This document shows positions 32,550 through 44,558 of a stretch of 64,000 nt of DNA, piece by piece. Origin of the DNA: Turnera subulata (taxonomy: Eukaryota > Streptophyta > Magnoliopsida > Malpighiales > Passifloraceae); contig JAKUCV010007752.1 of the NCBI GenBank assembly GCA_028386065.3, positions 37,666 to 101,665 of the forward strand. Direction: 5' to 3'. The notes beneath the pieces are model-generated. The model saw only the letters and a list, made by a program, of their open reading frames with translations. It was not told the DNA's origin and did no database searches. Position 1 is the first letter of the stretch. Every line of letters starts with the position of its first letter. The position numbers and the translations under genes were made by a program.

Positions 32550-33059
32550 ATCTAGTAACCGAAAAATCAGAGAATTGATTGAGGTGATAATGGCTGAAAT
32601 TTTGGTGTGGAATGAAGGTTGGATAGGGATGGAGGTTATGTAGTGGAGTTTGGTTACCATTTTTATCCAACGGGTAGAAAAGAGATTTATAGCACTTATA
32701 ACACTCAACCATATAGCCTATTAGGTAACGATTGTCTCCCCGACAATTTAGCTCACTGTCCAATGTAACACTGTAGCTACTTTTCACCCACTTGCACAAT
32801 GTCAGACCCGTGAACATTATTTTATTTCTTTACTCACAGCTATTGCATAATGGTCTCACAGATGCCAAATCATCCAGATTCCTTTTCTGACCATTGACCC
32901 ACTTTGTGTAGACATCTAGCCCATCCTTTTTAGGCTCATCATAGCTCAGATTTTCTAAGTGATATGTGTGTTTTTTGAATGCATGTTTTATGCTTAGAAT
33001 AATCAGAAAACATACCTGGATGTCTTTGAATTTAAGGTGCATTACACATACCTAGCTCC

Positions 33060-34534
33060 AACTGAATTTTTGCAAATTGTTCTTCCTTCAAGGGTTTAGT
33101 GAATATATCTACAAGCTCTATATTTCTTAATGTCTACATCTTTACCGGATTCATCTTTATCAAGTTTTGTTGTTGTGCTCATAAGAGTTGGGCTCACTTT
33201 GGCATCTGACATGCCAAACCATTTGAGTAGCTCCTTTGTATATTTAGTTTGACCAATGAAGATGCCATCATCATATTGTTTGATTTGGAATCCAAGAAAG
33301 AAGTTTAGTTCCCCCATCATGCTCATCTCGAATTCACTATGCATTAGTTTTTCAAAATCTTGACATAGAGCATCATTAGTAGCACCAAATAATATATCAT
33401 CAACATAGATTTGCACAGTAATTAAGTCATTCTTTTGGTGTTTCACAAAGAGTGTGGAATCAACTTTACCTCTAACAAAGTTTTGAGAGAGAAGAAATGT
33501 ACTTAACCTGTCATACCATGCTCTTGGAGCTTGTTTGAGTCCATATAGAGCCTTTTTAAGCGTATAGACATGTTTTGGATGCTCATAATCCTCAAATCTG
33601 GGAGGTTGCTCCACATACACCTCTTCCATGATTACACCATTCAGAAAGGCACTTTTCACATCCTTTTGGTAGAGTTTGAAGGACTTATAGGATGCATATG
33701 CAAGTAGCATCTGAATGGACTCTAGGCGAGCAACGGGTGCAAAAGTCTCATAAAAGTCAATTCCTTCTTCCTGGTTGTAGCCTTGTGCGACAAGCCTAGC
33801 TTTGTTCCTTGTCACATTTCCAGCCTCATCCAATTTGTTCCTAAATACCCATTTGCTTCCAATTATTGGGTAATTGGTGGGTCTAGGAACTAATTCCCAA
33901 ACATCACTTTTCTCAAATTGGCTGAGTTCATCTTGCATTGCCATCACCCAATTTTCATCATTATTGGCATCATTTATGTTTTTGGGCTCAATTTGTGACA
34001 GAAAGGCCTGATGAGAATTCAGATTAAGTAGGGAGGCTCTTGTAGTTACTCCCTTAGATGGATCTTAAATAATATCACTGGTTGAAAGTCCTTTTGGCAC
34101 TTTCAATGCCGAAACGTCATGAACAACAGATGGTGTAGATTGTGAAAGGGGTTCATTTTGAATTGCACTTGCAATTGGCACTTCTTCCTCGCTTTCAATC
34201 TCAACAGATTTTTCAGGGATATCGACATGGATATCTCCTGGTTGTTTATCCTGACTAAGCACATTCTCATCATCAACACTAAACTTACAAGTTCATCAAA
34301 TACAATATGTATTAATTCCTCAACTATAAGAGTTTTTTTAATATAGGCCCTATATGCTTTACTCCTAGTTGAGTATCCAAGAAACACACCATCATCAGAT
34401 TTAGCATCGAACTTACCTAAGGAGTCCTTGGTATTTAGTATAAAGCACTTTGATCTAAAAGCCATAAAGTAGCTAACGTTTGGTTTTCTATCAGGCCAAA
34501 GCTCATATGGAGTTTTCTCTAGTTGTGATCTAAT
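33060..34534 (-). pseudogene. SIRE-type RT, with RNase H deleted, and integrase C-terminus
   Basis: From the right: the integrase C-terminal part (KTPYELWPDRKPN, DGVFLGYSTRSKAYR) and a linker with stops. RT follows from about 33950 ([92 protein letters not shown]). The RT then jumps from VDIKKY at about 33120 straight to the last 28 or so residues of pol ([22 protein letters not shown]), so the thumb end and the whole RNase H (about 230 residues) are deleted. It is cut at 34534 by Gy2. Confidence 0.87.
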
Positions 34535-37500
34535 TATAACGCCCCGATTTTTTGTATCCTAAATTTAAAAAAAATTAGATTCTGGTGTCGAAAATAAAAT
34601 TTATTTTCCTTGGAGTTATTAATTTTAAGTGGGGAATATGTCGTGTTCCAGTTTCATCGGATATAAAATGCGCTTCGGGGTGAAACACGAGGTTTATCGT
34701 AGTTTTAGATAAAACTACGTCGTATTGGGTGTGAAAAAAAAAAGGAGACCTAAAGGTCAACCTCGGCGGGTTGACCAAGCCAAGCCAAACGACATGTCGT
34801 CGCCTTGGCCGTCAAGCCCTAGGTGCCCCTTTCTTCTTCTTTTCCTTTTTCCCTTCTCTTCTTCTTTTCCTTTTTCCCTTCTCTTCCTGTTTTTTTTTTC
34901 CACCGCTGCCAACGGCTCTTGTCTCCACGATCTGCTCCCCTCCATCATGATGCCAACGGTCATCAACCCCACAACCTCCTCCTCTTTCTTTTCTCATCTC
35001 TTCCTTTTCTTCTCCCCTCAATTCCATTCCCGAAACTCCTCACTCCTTCCCTTTCGCTCTCGCCGACACCAACACCGTCTTCTTCCTCTCTCGTCGACGA
35101 TCACCTCTCCTTCACTTGTCGTCGCTGCTGCACCGAGGCTGGGTTGGGACGCCAGGTGAGGACTGGGCGGAGAACTCGAGGATCGAGTTCGGGTGTACGC
35201 CGCCATCGCCGTCCGCGGCTGTGACGAGGAGGCCTGCGAGAGTTGTTGCCGCCACCGCGTCGTCGCCGTGCTGGTAAGCCTTGCCGCCCATTTTTTCTTC
35301 TTCCTCCACTCGTCTCTTTAAATTGTTAGTGGTTCATCGATGTCGGTATGTGTGCGCTTGTTGGTGGCCGGTAATTGTTGGGTGGTGGGCTCGGCATATG
35401 CGTGGGGGTTGCTATGGTCGGATTTTGGAATTGACAACACGGGATGGCGATGTGTTTGATGGCGGTATGTTGCTAGTGGTTCTGATTTCCAGTGGTAGAG
35501 CTTGCAGTCACGTGACTCGTCCGCCTTTTGGACTCGTCTTGGAGCTGTGGACAGTGGGCAGTGACGACCCACTTGTTCTTATTCTGATAAGGATTCTATA
35601 CCACAATTTCTTAAATTTGTGTTGTTGCTGGTGGTCGTTTTGTTGTGAATTGGATGATTGTTGGATGGTGGCAGATCGATTGTGGTAGTAGTGCTGCTGA
35701 GGCTTGTTTTTCTTGGCCTTGTCTTTTCCGGCGAAGCTGACCGGAATCCGGTGAGGCTCGGGAAATTTTTCGGCGAAGGTTCGTGTTCTGTCCGGCGGGA
35801 TATATCTTTTGTTCTTCGACTACTAAACGGTATTTATTCCCGGTTTAATCTCGGTTTCATTTGTTTATGTTTTAATGGATTTATCTGGTGTATATACTTT
35901 TTTTTCTATATGAGATTAGTGGATTATCGAGAGTGGGGAGTTAGAGAGTGTGGCCGAAAGACTTACCGACACGGATAGAATTTTAGGCCGATCAACTCTT
36001 GGGCTCGGGAACAACTTTAGAATGATGTTTAGGGAAACCAGGCCCAGGCCCAATAATATAATTATAAAGCTTAGAATGTTTTTATGGACTTAAAGATATG
36101 GACTTAAGGCCTAATAACAATTAAATAAGTTTTGGACTTTAAGGAACTAGCTTGAAGCCCAATTTCGTAATTGGTTAGTATGGACTTGGCCTTAGGACCG
36201 AGAACCTGTTTATGATCTTGGAATCAAAGATTTCTTAATCGGATAGTTAGGGTCGGGGATTACTCGGATTGAGTATACGATAAGCATGCATGCACGATTT
36301 TACGTTTTAAACTGTTTAGTGATTATTGTATGTGCCGGTATTCAGGCACGGGTAATACCTCCGGAGCAGGGGAGTCGGGCTCGAGGAGAAGTCATAATCA
36401 ACTTTTCGAGGTGACATTACAAGTCTTTTACATATGTTTTGTGAATGCTTGTTGGTGTGGTTAGTTAGTTTACTTGCCTTGTTTGCTACATGCGGTGATT
36501 GGGATTATGTGCCTGTTTGCTCTCACATGTCTAATTTCGGTTTAAGTAATTGCTATGGAATATAACATGTTATTTGTTTTGGCGATAGTGTGAGGTTATG
36601 GGCCAAAGGCCCGGACATAAGAATAATACATAAAGTTCACGCATCCCTGGAAAACATAATGTTTGGCACACAAAACTGTAAAGAACAACTAAGAATAAAA
36701 TATTAAATTCTACTGTGAAGTCGACCGATAGCCCCGAGGGAGGGTTGGGTACCCTCGGGTCATTTTATGCGGTTTAGTATGGGTATCCCAGGGGAAGGTA
36801 GGTGCACCCCTGGAAGGCTTGCACCAGTTAGGTGTGTCTGAGCGCACCTTTAGGGAGCTAGCGGCCAGTCGAGGATTGTCGGTGGTTCTTGACCTCAGAA
36901 TCTACCCCATCTGAGGTTCGACACTTGGGTTTCACACCCGGATCTAATCAGATGCGCTACCGAGACTTGACTCACAGAAGAGGGCCTAGAATAATAACAA
37001 AATACGTTGAAACTAAACAATAAATACAATAATGCGAAAAGATGACTATGTGTTGGTGTGTGATTCTAATATTGCTTGTATGCTATACTTGTGTTCGTGA
37101 ACAACTCAGCCCACGAGCATGACTTCACTTTTCATGTGTACATAGACTTTTAATGCTCACTGAGTAGGCGACTAACATAATCGCCACCGTTGTTTTTCAG
37201 ACCTTAGTTAGCGTGCTGTTCTCGCCTGTATCTTTCGACTCGGAGTTCAGACGCGGATACCTCAGCAGGTAGTTGTGCATCATCTCTCGGTTGGATCCAT
37301 AGAACCCATATGCATGTTGTTTTCTTTATCACAATCTTATGATATTCATCTTCCGCTGCCTAAGACTTATGTTGAGATGTCATAATTGGTTCATTACTTT
37401 GTTGGCAGTTTGCCGGGACCTGATTTGTGATATTATTTGGGCACTTTGCCGGGTTGGCTGATGACTTATTAGGCTGGTTTATTTCCTTTCATTTTATGAC

Positions 37501-37640
37501 ATCTCAGTGTTAATAAGCTTTTATGGATAATGTTTGTGTGCCGAGGCACTGGTTTACGTACCCCGGGTTTCAAGGGTATTTTGGTAAATTTCTTTCATTT
37601 AATTGTTTTTATTTCTTAAAAATCGGGATACGGCGCTTCA
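34535..37640 (+). repeat. Gy2 left LTR, 3106 bp
   Basis: Direct repeat of 41487-44558. It has a TATA-like ATATAAAATG at 34661, a pyrimidine-rich and GC-rich leader (34830-35280) with donor-like CCAG|GTGAGG at about 35153-35159 and CTG|GTAAGC at about 35275, and ends ACGGCGCTTCA. A 25-bp TTCTTTTCC-type unit is duplicated at about 34846-34895 relative to the right LTR. Confidence 0.92.
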
Positions 37641-37643
37641 GCT

Positions 37644-37655
37644 TGGTAGTGGAGC
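37644..37655 (+). other. Gy2 primer-binding site
   Basis: TGGTAGTGGAGC, 3 bases after the left LTR. This is one transition away from the Gy1 site. Confidence 0.72.
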
Positions 37656-37783
37656 GGGCTTCAGATCCTTGGCTTAAAAAGAGATGTATCTTTAAATTAC
37701 AAGTGATTTATGTGTTAAAGCCGGTTTCTTATTTTGAAACTCAAAAGTGTTTTGACATATTTTGTATTCATATAGGTGTTATT

Positions 37784-39097
37784 ATGGATCCACCGCAAGA
37801 CCAGCACAATGCTGATGGGCAGGATGAACACCCTAGCCATATTTTCGACTCAATGTCGGTGATGCAAGTCCCTGATGGTCAGGGAAATGCTGGTGCAACA
37901 GGAGCACAGAATGCAGTGCCATTAGTACCTCCTGGTATGGATGCGGCGATACAACAACAATTTCAGGCTTTCCTGCAGTGGCAACAGTTTCAACAGTTTC
38001 ATCAGCAACAGTAGGGAGCCCAAGCCGTCCCGGTCGCACCTGTTGTAGCACCTGTGGTAGGCGGTATGGAGAGTGGTTATAAGCACATGGATAAGACAGC
38101 AGTTGAGATGCTCTCGGGAGAGAGAATCACCGCAAGGGTGGCTGATGATTGGTTTCGCCAGGTGGAGAATGTTTTGGAGAAATTCACGTATACACCTGAG
38201 CATTGGGATCGATTTGTGGCACACAAGTTCACGGGTTACGCATTGAGTTGGTGGCAGGGACTTGTTGCGAACCTACCTAGACCAGTGGAGATGCCATGGG
38301 CAGACTTCAAGGATAAATTCTACAAGGAGTTCCTTACCGTTGGGTTCCTGGAGGACCAAAAAAAGCAGTTTCTTGAGGTGAAACAAGGGCCCTATGAGTC
38401 GGTTTCTGCATTCAGGATCCGGTTCTGTATCCTTGTCTCTTACGCCAAGGAGTTTATGCCCGATGAGGTCACTCAGTGTACGCGGTTTTTTGACGCTCTG
38501 CGCCGCGAGTTGGCATTAGTAGTGGCTGGTGGGACACACCGCACATGGGAGGCAGTTTGTGAGGCTGCTTTTGATGCTGAGAGGATTCAGTTGATCGGGC
38601 AGGAGGCTCGGGCAGCCGAGGGGGGGAAGCAGTCAATAATGTTTGGACAAAAAAGGTAACATTCTGATTCTGGTGATGCAAGTTACACGAGTCGACAGGG
38701 CTCTTCTTACCAAAGTTCAAAGAAGTCCCGAGGACAGAATTATCAAGGTGGACCGGGCAGGTCTTTGGGAGGAAGGTCTTATCAGTCTGGATCTCATGGG
38801 CGGGGTCCTTGGGCAAGACCTCCTATTACATGTTGGTATTGCTGGAAGCAAGGACACAAAAAGTCAGAGTGTTACAAGAGGATTCGAGATAGTGGTGGTA
38901 GTGGATCCCAGTATACCGTACAGAACTCCGTGGCTAATGGTACTGTTCCTTCTGGTCCGAACAAGGGTGGTGGACACCAGGGAGGAAGTCGTGGGAGTTC
39001 TGGAGCTCCGAGCTACGGAGGTGCTACTCGATCCGCTGCAACTCCTAGGGTGTACGCTATCACTCGGGAGGAAGCTACCGACGCCCCAGAGGAATGA
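37784..39097 (+). pseudogene. gag of Gy2 (capsid and zinc knuckle)
   Basis: A single frame of 437 codons with two in-frame stops (TAG at 38012 and TAA at 38657). The N-terminus is Gln-rich and disordered. The retrotransposon-gag capsid spans about residues 95-260 (DWFRQVENVLEKF, DRFVAHKFTGYALSWW, WADFKDKFYKEF, FRIRFCILVSYAKEFMPDE). One CCHC knuckle follows (CWYCWKQGHKKSEC). The C-terminus is Gly/Ser-rich and ends at a TGA. In an autonomous Tekay element the protease would follow directly; here gag stops and the antisense cassette begins about 200 bp later. Confidence 0.9.
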
Positions 39098-39303
39098 GAT
39101 GTCTCGAGAGGATTCACTTTTGTTTTGTTTTTTTTACCTTGTAAATTTCGAGGAAGAATTTTAATGAGAGTGGAACGTTGTCAATGCTAGTTTAGTGGAA
39201 CATTCACATAAATGGTAATTGATGCCACAAATATGCAGAAACATAAATATTATTAATATTACTAATATTACTATTACATTGATAATATTATAAAAAAAAA
39301 CAT

Positions 39304-39986
39304 TCAACTTCTCGGTACAATGTTGACCCTGAAGCTATTGGGGTCATTGTTAATGTTCACCCTGATGCTATCGTTCCACGAGAACCACATGCCGCCCGTG
39401 TTGTTCTGGCCGGGAAGCTCAAACCGGTTTGCTGGAGGGAACTGAAGTGGGATGACATCGTGATCGTCTTCAGGCTGCCACTGGGTCTCCGTGAGAAGAT
39501 CCATGTTGGGCTTGTTCTGGTTCTTCATGTCCCTCAGGATACACGAGAACTCTTGGGAACGCCTACCGATTCCTCTGTAGTTCCACACCAGCAGTCGGGC
39601 CTTTGGCCAAGTTGGAGGTAACCGAGTTACTCTAGGCATGCTCTGGGCAATTATGGAGAGCTGGTAGTAGGTGCCTTGGTCCAGGAAATGGCTAGTGGCT
39701 CTAGGTTGAATTCCTGAAGTCTTTCAGAGATGAAAAACATGACAGAATTGGCCGAGCCATAGAAGGAGGTCCTCAGGGTGCCTTGGTCCTCTAGGAAGAA
39801 CGTCGCTTCCATGGGAGTGACGAAGAACCTCGACGAGTAGAGTTCGTCGACGAAGACCAGACGGGACATCCTGCCGAGCTCGTTCGGTAGTTCCTCCGGA
39901 CGTTTGTTGATCATGCTGTAGGCCAGCCGGTTTCTTCTGCCTAGGGAGGCACCTTCGACGAAGAAGACGGATGATGGAGCAGGCAT
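39304..39986 (-). pseudogene. Antisense ORF-B of Gy2
   Basis: The ATG at 39986 opens MPAPSSVFFVEGASLGRRNR and stays open for about 95 codons (PEELPNELGRMSRLVFVDEL, YSSRFFVTPMEATFFLED). A frameshift lies near 39690, and the frame is open again from about 39660 to the stop at 39304. The EEP-like motifs are LLVWNYRG (Cys of Gy1's WNCRG replaced by Tyr), LLTETQW and TGGMWFSW. Both ends coincide with the Gy1 copy. The two copies have different frame lesions, so each broke separately. Confidence 0.72.
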
Positions 39987-40090
39987 GTTGCCTCGACGCG
40001 TGGTGTTTTGTTTTCTAAACTTTGTGTTTTCTTTGCCTGAGCGTTTTGTTGTCTTTTGGATGCTTTATGGTTTCACTTTCCACCGTTTTG

Positions 40091-40099
40091 CCTTTTATA
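40091..40099 (-). promoter_or_regulatory. TATA box for antisense ORF-B (Gy2)
   Basis: The minus strand reads TATAAAAGG, about 106 bases upstream of the ORF-B ATG, followed by an A/C-rich leader. Confidence 0.6.
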
Positions 40100-40928
40100 G
40101 AAAAAAAAAGAGATTTTCTGTTTTTCAAGGTATAGCCCCCATATGTTTTCAGAAAGTTTTAAATATTTTTTTCGGTGATGGGAAAAGCAGATTTCCTTCA
40201 CAAAACTTTAAACCATTTTCGATCTTCGATGTTTTGCTTTTTGAAAATTTCGTCGTCGATTGGATTTTGCTTTTGAAAATTTTGCCGTTGCCTCATTTTG
40301 CTTCATCACTTTATATGTTTTTCGGGCTACAAACGCAAGTGTTTTTCAGCTCTTTTCCTTCTCACAATTTTCTATCGCCCTGACTATCTTGGCGTTTCTT
40401 TTTATGGTTTTTCTCTATTTTTCTACATCTTTTATCACATGCATCTGTGACCGTTGTGGCTAGATTGATGGGACCATACCTTGAGTAGAGTGCATGTGCG
40501 ACAAGGTTACACCTGTTTGGACGTCATGGTGGGACATGATATCTGGAAGACGTTTTTGGCTTGTGGACAGATGGATAATGTTTCTCCCGAGGGACATAGG
40601 ACGTTCTCGTGATCATCGCCTTGCGAGTTAACGGATGTGGTTTTCACAAGGAGAACCGATATCTCCGTCGGCTATACGAGTTGTTTTGCTTGGGTTCGAG
40701 GACATGAACGATCGATCTAGAACGCTGATCATGAAAAACGAGTTTTGTTTGTTTTTAATTTCTTTATGTTGGTTTTACTTCCTTTTATTGGTTCTGTTTT
40801 TTTTTAACATCTTTATGTTTAATTTTATTTCCTTCTTATTGGTTTTCTTTTGCTTTAAAATGTTTTGTTTTCTATTTAGCATAAAATTTATATTATAAAG
40901 AGAGAGTTTTTTATAAAGGAAAAAAGCT

Positions 40929-40942
40929 GTTTATTTATTTTT
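40929..40942 (-). terminator. Poly(A) signal region after ORF-A (Gy2)
   Basis: The minus strand reads AAAAATAAATAAAC about 30 bases after the ORF-A stop, in the same place as in Gy1. Confidence 0.5.
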
Positions 40943-40969
40943 CATAACAGTTTTACAACAGAGAAGGCC

Positions 40970-41371
40970 CTATGGGGTTACTTGCTTCTCTAGATCTTTT
41001 ACAAGTTTTTGCATAATCTCGATCTGAGCGGAGAGTCTCGTACACGCCAGTTCGATCTGCATCACCGCCGAGCTGACCTTCTTCAGTGAAGTGTTCAGTT
41101 GCGTCAGTGTCTGCAGTGGGGTATCGCTGGGAGCAGTTACCTTGCCCTTCCTATCATTAGCATCCTTACGACCAGATGGCTCCTCCTTGCCGACAGGTTT
41201 CTTTCGCCGTCTTCTGTAGACGACCATATGTTCCTTGAGACCGATGATGTTCGTCTTAAAGCGTTTCTTTGGAGGTTCTTCATCGAAGTCTGTCATGAAG
41301 GGATTCACACCACCAGTATAGCTCAGCTCCTCTGAGTCAGAGGTAGTCCTAGTTCTTATAGGAGAATCCAT
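40970..41371 (-). CDS. Antisense ORF-A of Gy2: 133-aa basic NLS and coiled-coil protein, open
   Basis: Uninterrupted from the ATG at 41371 to the TAG at 40970. The longer open frame extends 5' of this, but Gy1 homology and the TATA spacing support this ATG. Residues 1-30 are Ser/Thr/acidic. The core EEPPKKRFKTNIIGLKEH holds an NLS-like cluster. Then comes a second basic run (YRRRRKKP), a Lys/Glu linker, and from about residue 85 an amphipathic segment (LTQLNTSLKKVSSAVMQIEL.. LVKDLEKQV) predicted by eye as a coiled coil. A nuclear, oligomeric, nucleic-acid-associated protein is an inference. No homologue is recognised outside Gy1. It sits antisense to the retrotransposon just before the right LTR. 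Confidence 0.68.
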   Translation of the reverse strand: MDSPIRTRTTSDSEELSYTGGVNPFMTDFDEEPPKKRFKTNIIGLKEHMVVYRRRRKKPVGKEEPSGRKDANDRKGKVTAPSDTPLQTLTQLNTSLKKVSSAVMQIELACTRLSAQIEIMQKLVKDLEKQVTP

Positions 41372-41408
41372 GACCGAGAGCGAGATTGCCAGGTTATAAC
41401 GATCGGTT

Positions 41409-41416
41409 TTTATAAG
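41409..41416 (-). promoter_or_regulatory. TATA box for antisense ORF-A (Gy2)
   Basis: The minus strand reads CCTTATAAAAACC, 38-45 bases upstream of the ATG, matching the Gy1 position. Confidence 0.55.
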
Positions 41417-41486
41417 GGGAATGAGATATCGCATAGGGGTAAAAACGGCATCTCGTGTTGGTACAGAGTATACCAGAAGCTTACCA

Positions 41487-44400
41487 TGTAACGCCCCGAT
41501 TTTTTGTATCCTTAATTTAAAAAAAAAATAGATTCTGGTGACGGAAATAAAATTTATTTTCCTTGGAGTTATTAATTTTAAGTGGGGGATATGTCGTGTT
41601 CGAGTTTCATCGGATATAAAATGCGCTTCGGGGTGAAACACGAGGTTTATCGTAGTTTTAGATAAAACTATGTCGTATTGGGTGTGAAAAAAAAAGGAGA
41701 CCTAAGGTCAACCTGGGCGGGTTGACCAAGCCAAGCCAAGCCAAACGACATGTCGTCGCCTTGGCCGTCAAGCCCTAGGTGCCCCTTTCTTCTTCTTTTC
41801 CTTTTTCCCTTCTCTTCCTGTTTTCTTTTTTTTTTTTCGCCGCTGCCAACGGCTCTTTTTTCCACGATCTGCTCCCCTCCATCATGATGCCAACAGTCAT
41901 CAACCCCACAACCTCCTCCTCTTTCTTTTCTCATCTCTTCCTTTTCTTCTCCCCTCAATTCCATTCCCGAAACTCCTCACTCCTTCCCTTTCTCTCTTGC
42001 CGACACCAACACCATCTTCTTCCTCTCTCGTCGACAATCACCACTCCTTCACCAAGGCCAGGTTGGGACGCCAGGTGAGGACTGGGCGGAGAACTCGAGG
42101 ATCGAGTTCGGGTGTACGCCGCCAACGCCGTCCGCGGCTCTGACGAGGAGGCCTGCGCGAGGTATTGCCGCCACCGCGTCGTCGCCGTGCTGGTAAGCCT
42201 CGCCGCCCATCTTTTCTTCTTACTCCACTCGTCTCTTTAAATTGTTAGTGGTTCATCGATGAGGGTATGTGTGCGCTTGTTGGTGGCCGGTAATTGTTGG
42301 GTGGTGGGCTCGGCGTATGCGTGGGGGTTGCTATGGTCGGATTTTGGAATTGACAACACGGGATGGCGATGTGTTTGATGGCGGTCTGTTGCTGGTGGTT
42401 CTAATTTTAGGTGGTAGAGCTTGTAGTCACGTCAGTCGTCACGCCTTTTGGACTCGTCTTGGAGCTGTGGACAGTGGGCAGTGACGACCCACTTGTTCTT
42501 ATTCCGGTAAGGATTCTATACCACAATTTCTTAAATTTGTGTTGTTGCTGGTGGTCGTTTTGTTGTGAAATGGATGATTGTTGGATGGTGGCAGATCGAT
42601 TGGGGTAGTAGTGCTGCTGAGGCTTGTTTTTCTTGGCTTTGACTTTTCCGGCGAAGCTGACCGGAATCCGGTGAGGCTCGGGAAATTTTTCGACGAAGGT
42701 TCGGGTTCTATCCGGCGGGATATATCTTTTGTTCTTCGACTACTAAACGATACTTATTCCCGATTTAGTCCTGGTTTCGTTTGTGTAGGTTTTAATGGAT
42801 TTATCGGGTGTATATACTTTTATTTCTATATGAGATTAGTGGATTATCGAGAGTGGGGAGTTAGAGAGTGTGGCCGGAAGACTTACCGACACAGATAGAA
42901 TTTTAGGCCGATCAACTTTTGGGCTCGGGAACAACTTTAGAACGATGTTAAGGGAAACCGGGCCCAGGCCCAACAGTATAATTAAAAAGCTTAGAATGTT
43001 TTTATGGACTTAAAGATATGGACTTAAGGCCAAATAACAATTAAGTAAGTTATGGACTTTAAGGAACTGGCTTGAAGCCCAATTTCATAATTGGTTAGTA
43101 TGGACTCGGCCTTAGGCCCGAGAACCTATTTATGAACTTAGACTCAAAGATTTCTTAATCGGATAGTTAGGGTCGGGGATTACTCGGATTGAGTATACCC
43201 TAAGCATGCATGCACGATTTTACGTTTTAAACTGTTTAGTGATTATTGTATGTGCCGGTATTCAGGCACGGGTAATACTTCCGGAGCTGGGGAGTCGGGC
43301 TCGAGGAGAAGTCATAATCAACTTTTCGAGGTGACATTACAAGTCTTTTACATATGTTTTGTGAATGCTTGTTGGTGTGGTTAGTTAGTTTACTTGCCTT
43401 GTTTGCTACATCCGGTGATTGGGATTATGTGCCTGTTTGCTCTCACATGTCTAATTTCAGTTTAAGTAATTGCTATGGAATATAACAAGTTATTTGTTTT
43501 CGCAATAGTGTGAGGTTATGGGCCAAAGGCCCAGACATGAGAATAATACATAAAGTTCACGCATCCCTGGAAAATATAATGTATGGCACACAGAACTGTG
43601 AAGAACAACTAAGAATAAAATATTAAATTCTACTGTGAAGTCGACCGGTAGCCCCGAGGGAGGGTTGGGTACCCTCGGGTCACTTTATGCGGTTTAGCAT
43701 GGGTATCCCAGGGGAAGGTAGGTGCACCCCTGGAAGACTTGCACCAGTTAGGTGTGTCTGAGCGCACCCTCAGGGAGCTAGCGGCCACTCGAGGTTTATC
43801 GGTGGTTTTTGACCTAGAATCTACCCCTTTTGAGGTTCGACACTTGGGTTTCACACCCGGATCTGATCAGATGCACTACCGAGACTTGACTCATAGAAGA
43901 GGGCCCAAAATAATAACAAAAGATGTTGAAACTAAACAATAAATACAATAATGCGAAAAATGACTATGCATTGGTGTGTGATTCTAATATTGCTTGTATG
44001 CTATACTTGTGTTCGTGAACAACTCAGCCCACGAGCATGACTTCACTTTTCATGTGTACATAGACTTTTAATGCTCACTGAGTAGGCGACTAACATGATC
44101 GCCACTGCTGTTTTACAGACCTTAGTTAGCGTGCTGTTCTCGCCTGTATCTTTCGACTCGGAGTTCAGACGCGAATACCTCAGCAGGTAGTTGTGCATCA
44201 TCTCTCGGTTGGATCCATAGAACCCATATGCATGTTGTTTTCTTTATCACAATCTTATGATATTCATCATCCGCTGCCTAAGACTTATGTTGAGATGTCA
44301 TAATTGGTTCATTACTTTGTTGGCAGTTTGCCCGGACCTGATTTGTGATATTATTTCGGCACTTTGCCGGGTTGGCTTATGACTTATTAGGCTGGTTTAT

Positions 44401-44558
44401 TTCCTTACATTTTATGACATCTCGGTGTTAATAAGTTTTTATGGATAATGTTTGTGTGCCGAGGCACTGGTTTACGTACCCCTGGTTTCAATGGTATTTT
44501 GGTAAATTCTTTTCATGAAATTGTTTTTATTTCTTAAAATTCGGGATACGGCGCTTCA
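41487..44558 (+). repeat. Gy2 right LTR, 3072 bp
   Basis: TGTAACGCCCC.. to ..ACGGCGCTTCA, then TSD CTAAT. It is near-identical to the left LTR with scattered substitutions and a few small indels. Confidence 0.92.

Larger units (their letters stand above)
34535..44558 (+). mobile_element. Gy2: non-autonomous Ty3/gypsy element with gag and antisense genes
   Basis: 10,024 bp, with TSD CTAAT at 34530-34534 and 44559-44563, inserted in the integrase of the SIRE-type copia. The LTRs are 34535-37640 and 41487-44558. The internal region of 3846 bp holds a primer-binding site, a gag (37784-39097), then the antisense ORF-B and ORF-A, and no protease, RT, RNase H or integrase. The left terminus is TATAACG where the right LTR has TGTAACG, a G-to-A change at the end. 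The LTR sequence is not that of Gy1, though the overall design is the same. Confidence 0.92.

Noticed and set aside
32116..32643. Gly/Phe-rich plus-strand ORF of 175 codons
   Set aside because: Shadow of the minus-strand extra ORF of the SIRE-type element.
34725..35978. Ser/Pro-rich and Val/Leu-rich ORFs in the Gy2 LTRs (also 41779-42898)
   Set aside because: Low-complexity and LTR-internal; no recognisable domain.
40970..41641. Longer 223-codon version of ORF-A starting at 41641
   Set aside because: The extension crosses the LTR boundary at 41487 and the TATA box. Gy1 homology begins only at the ATG at 41371.
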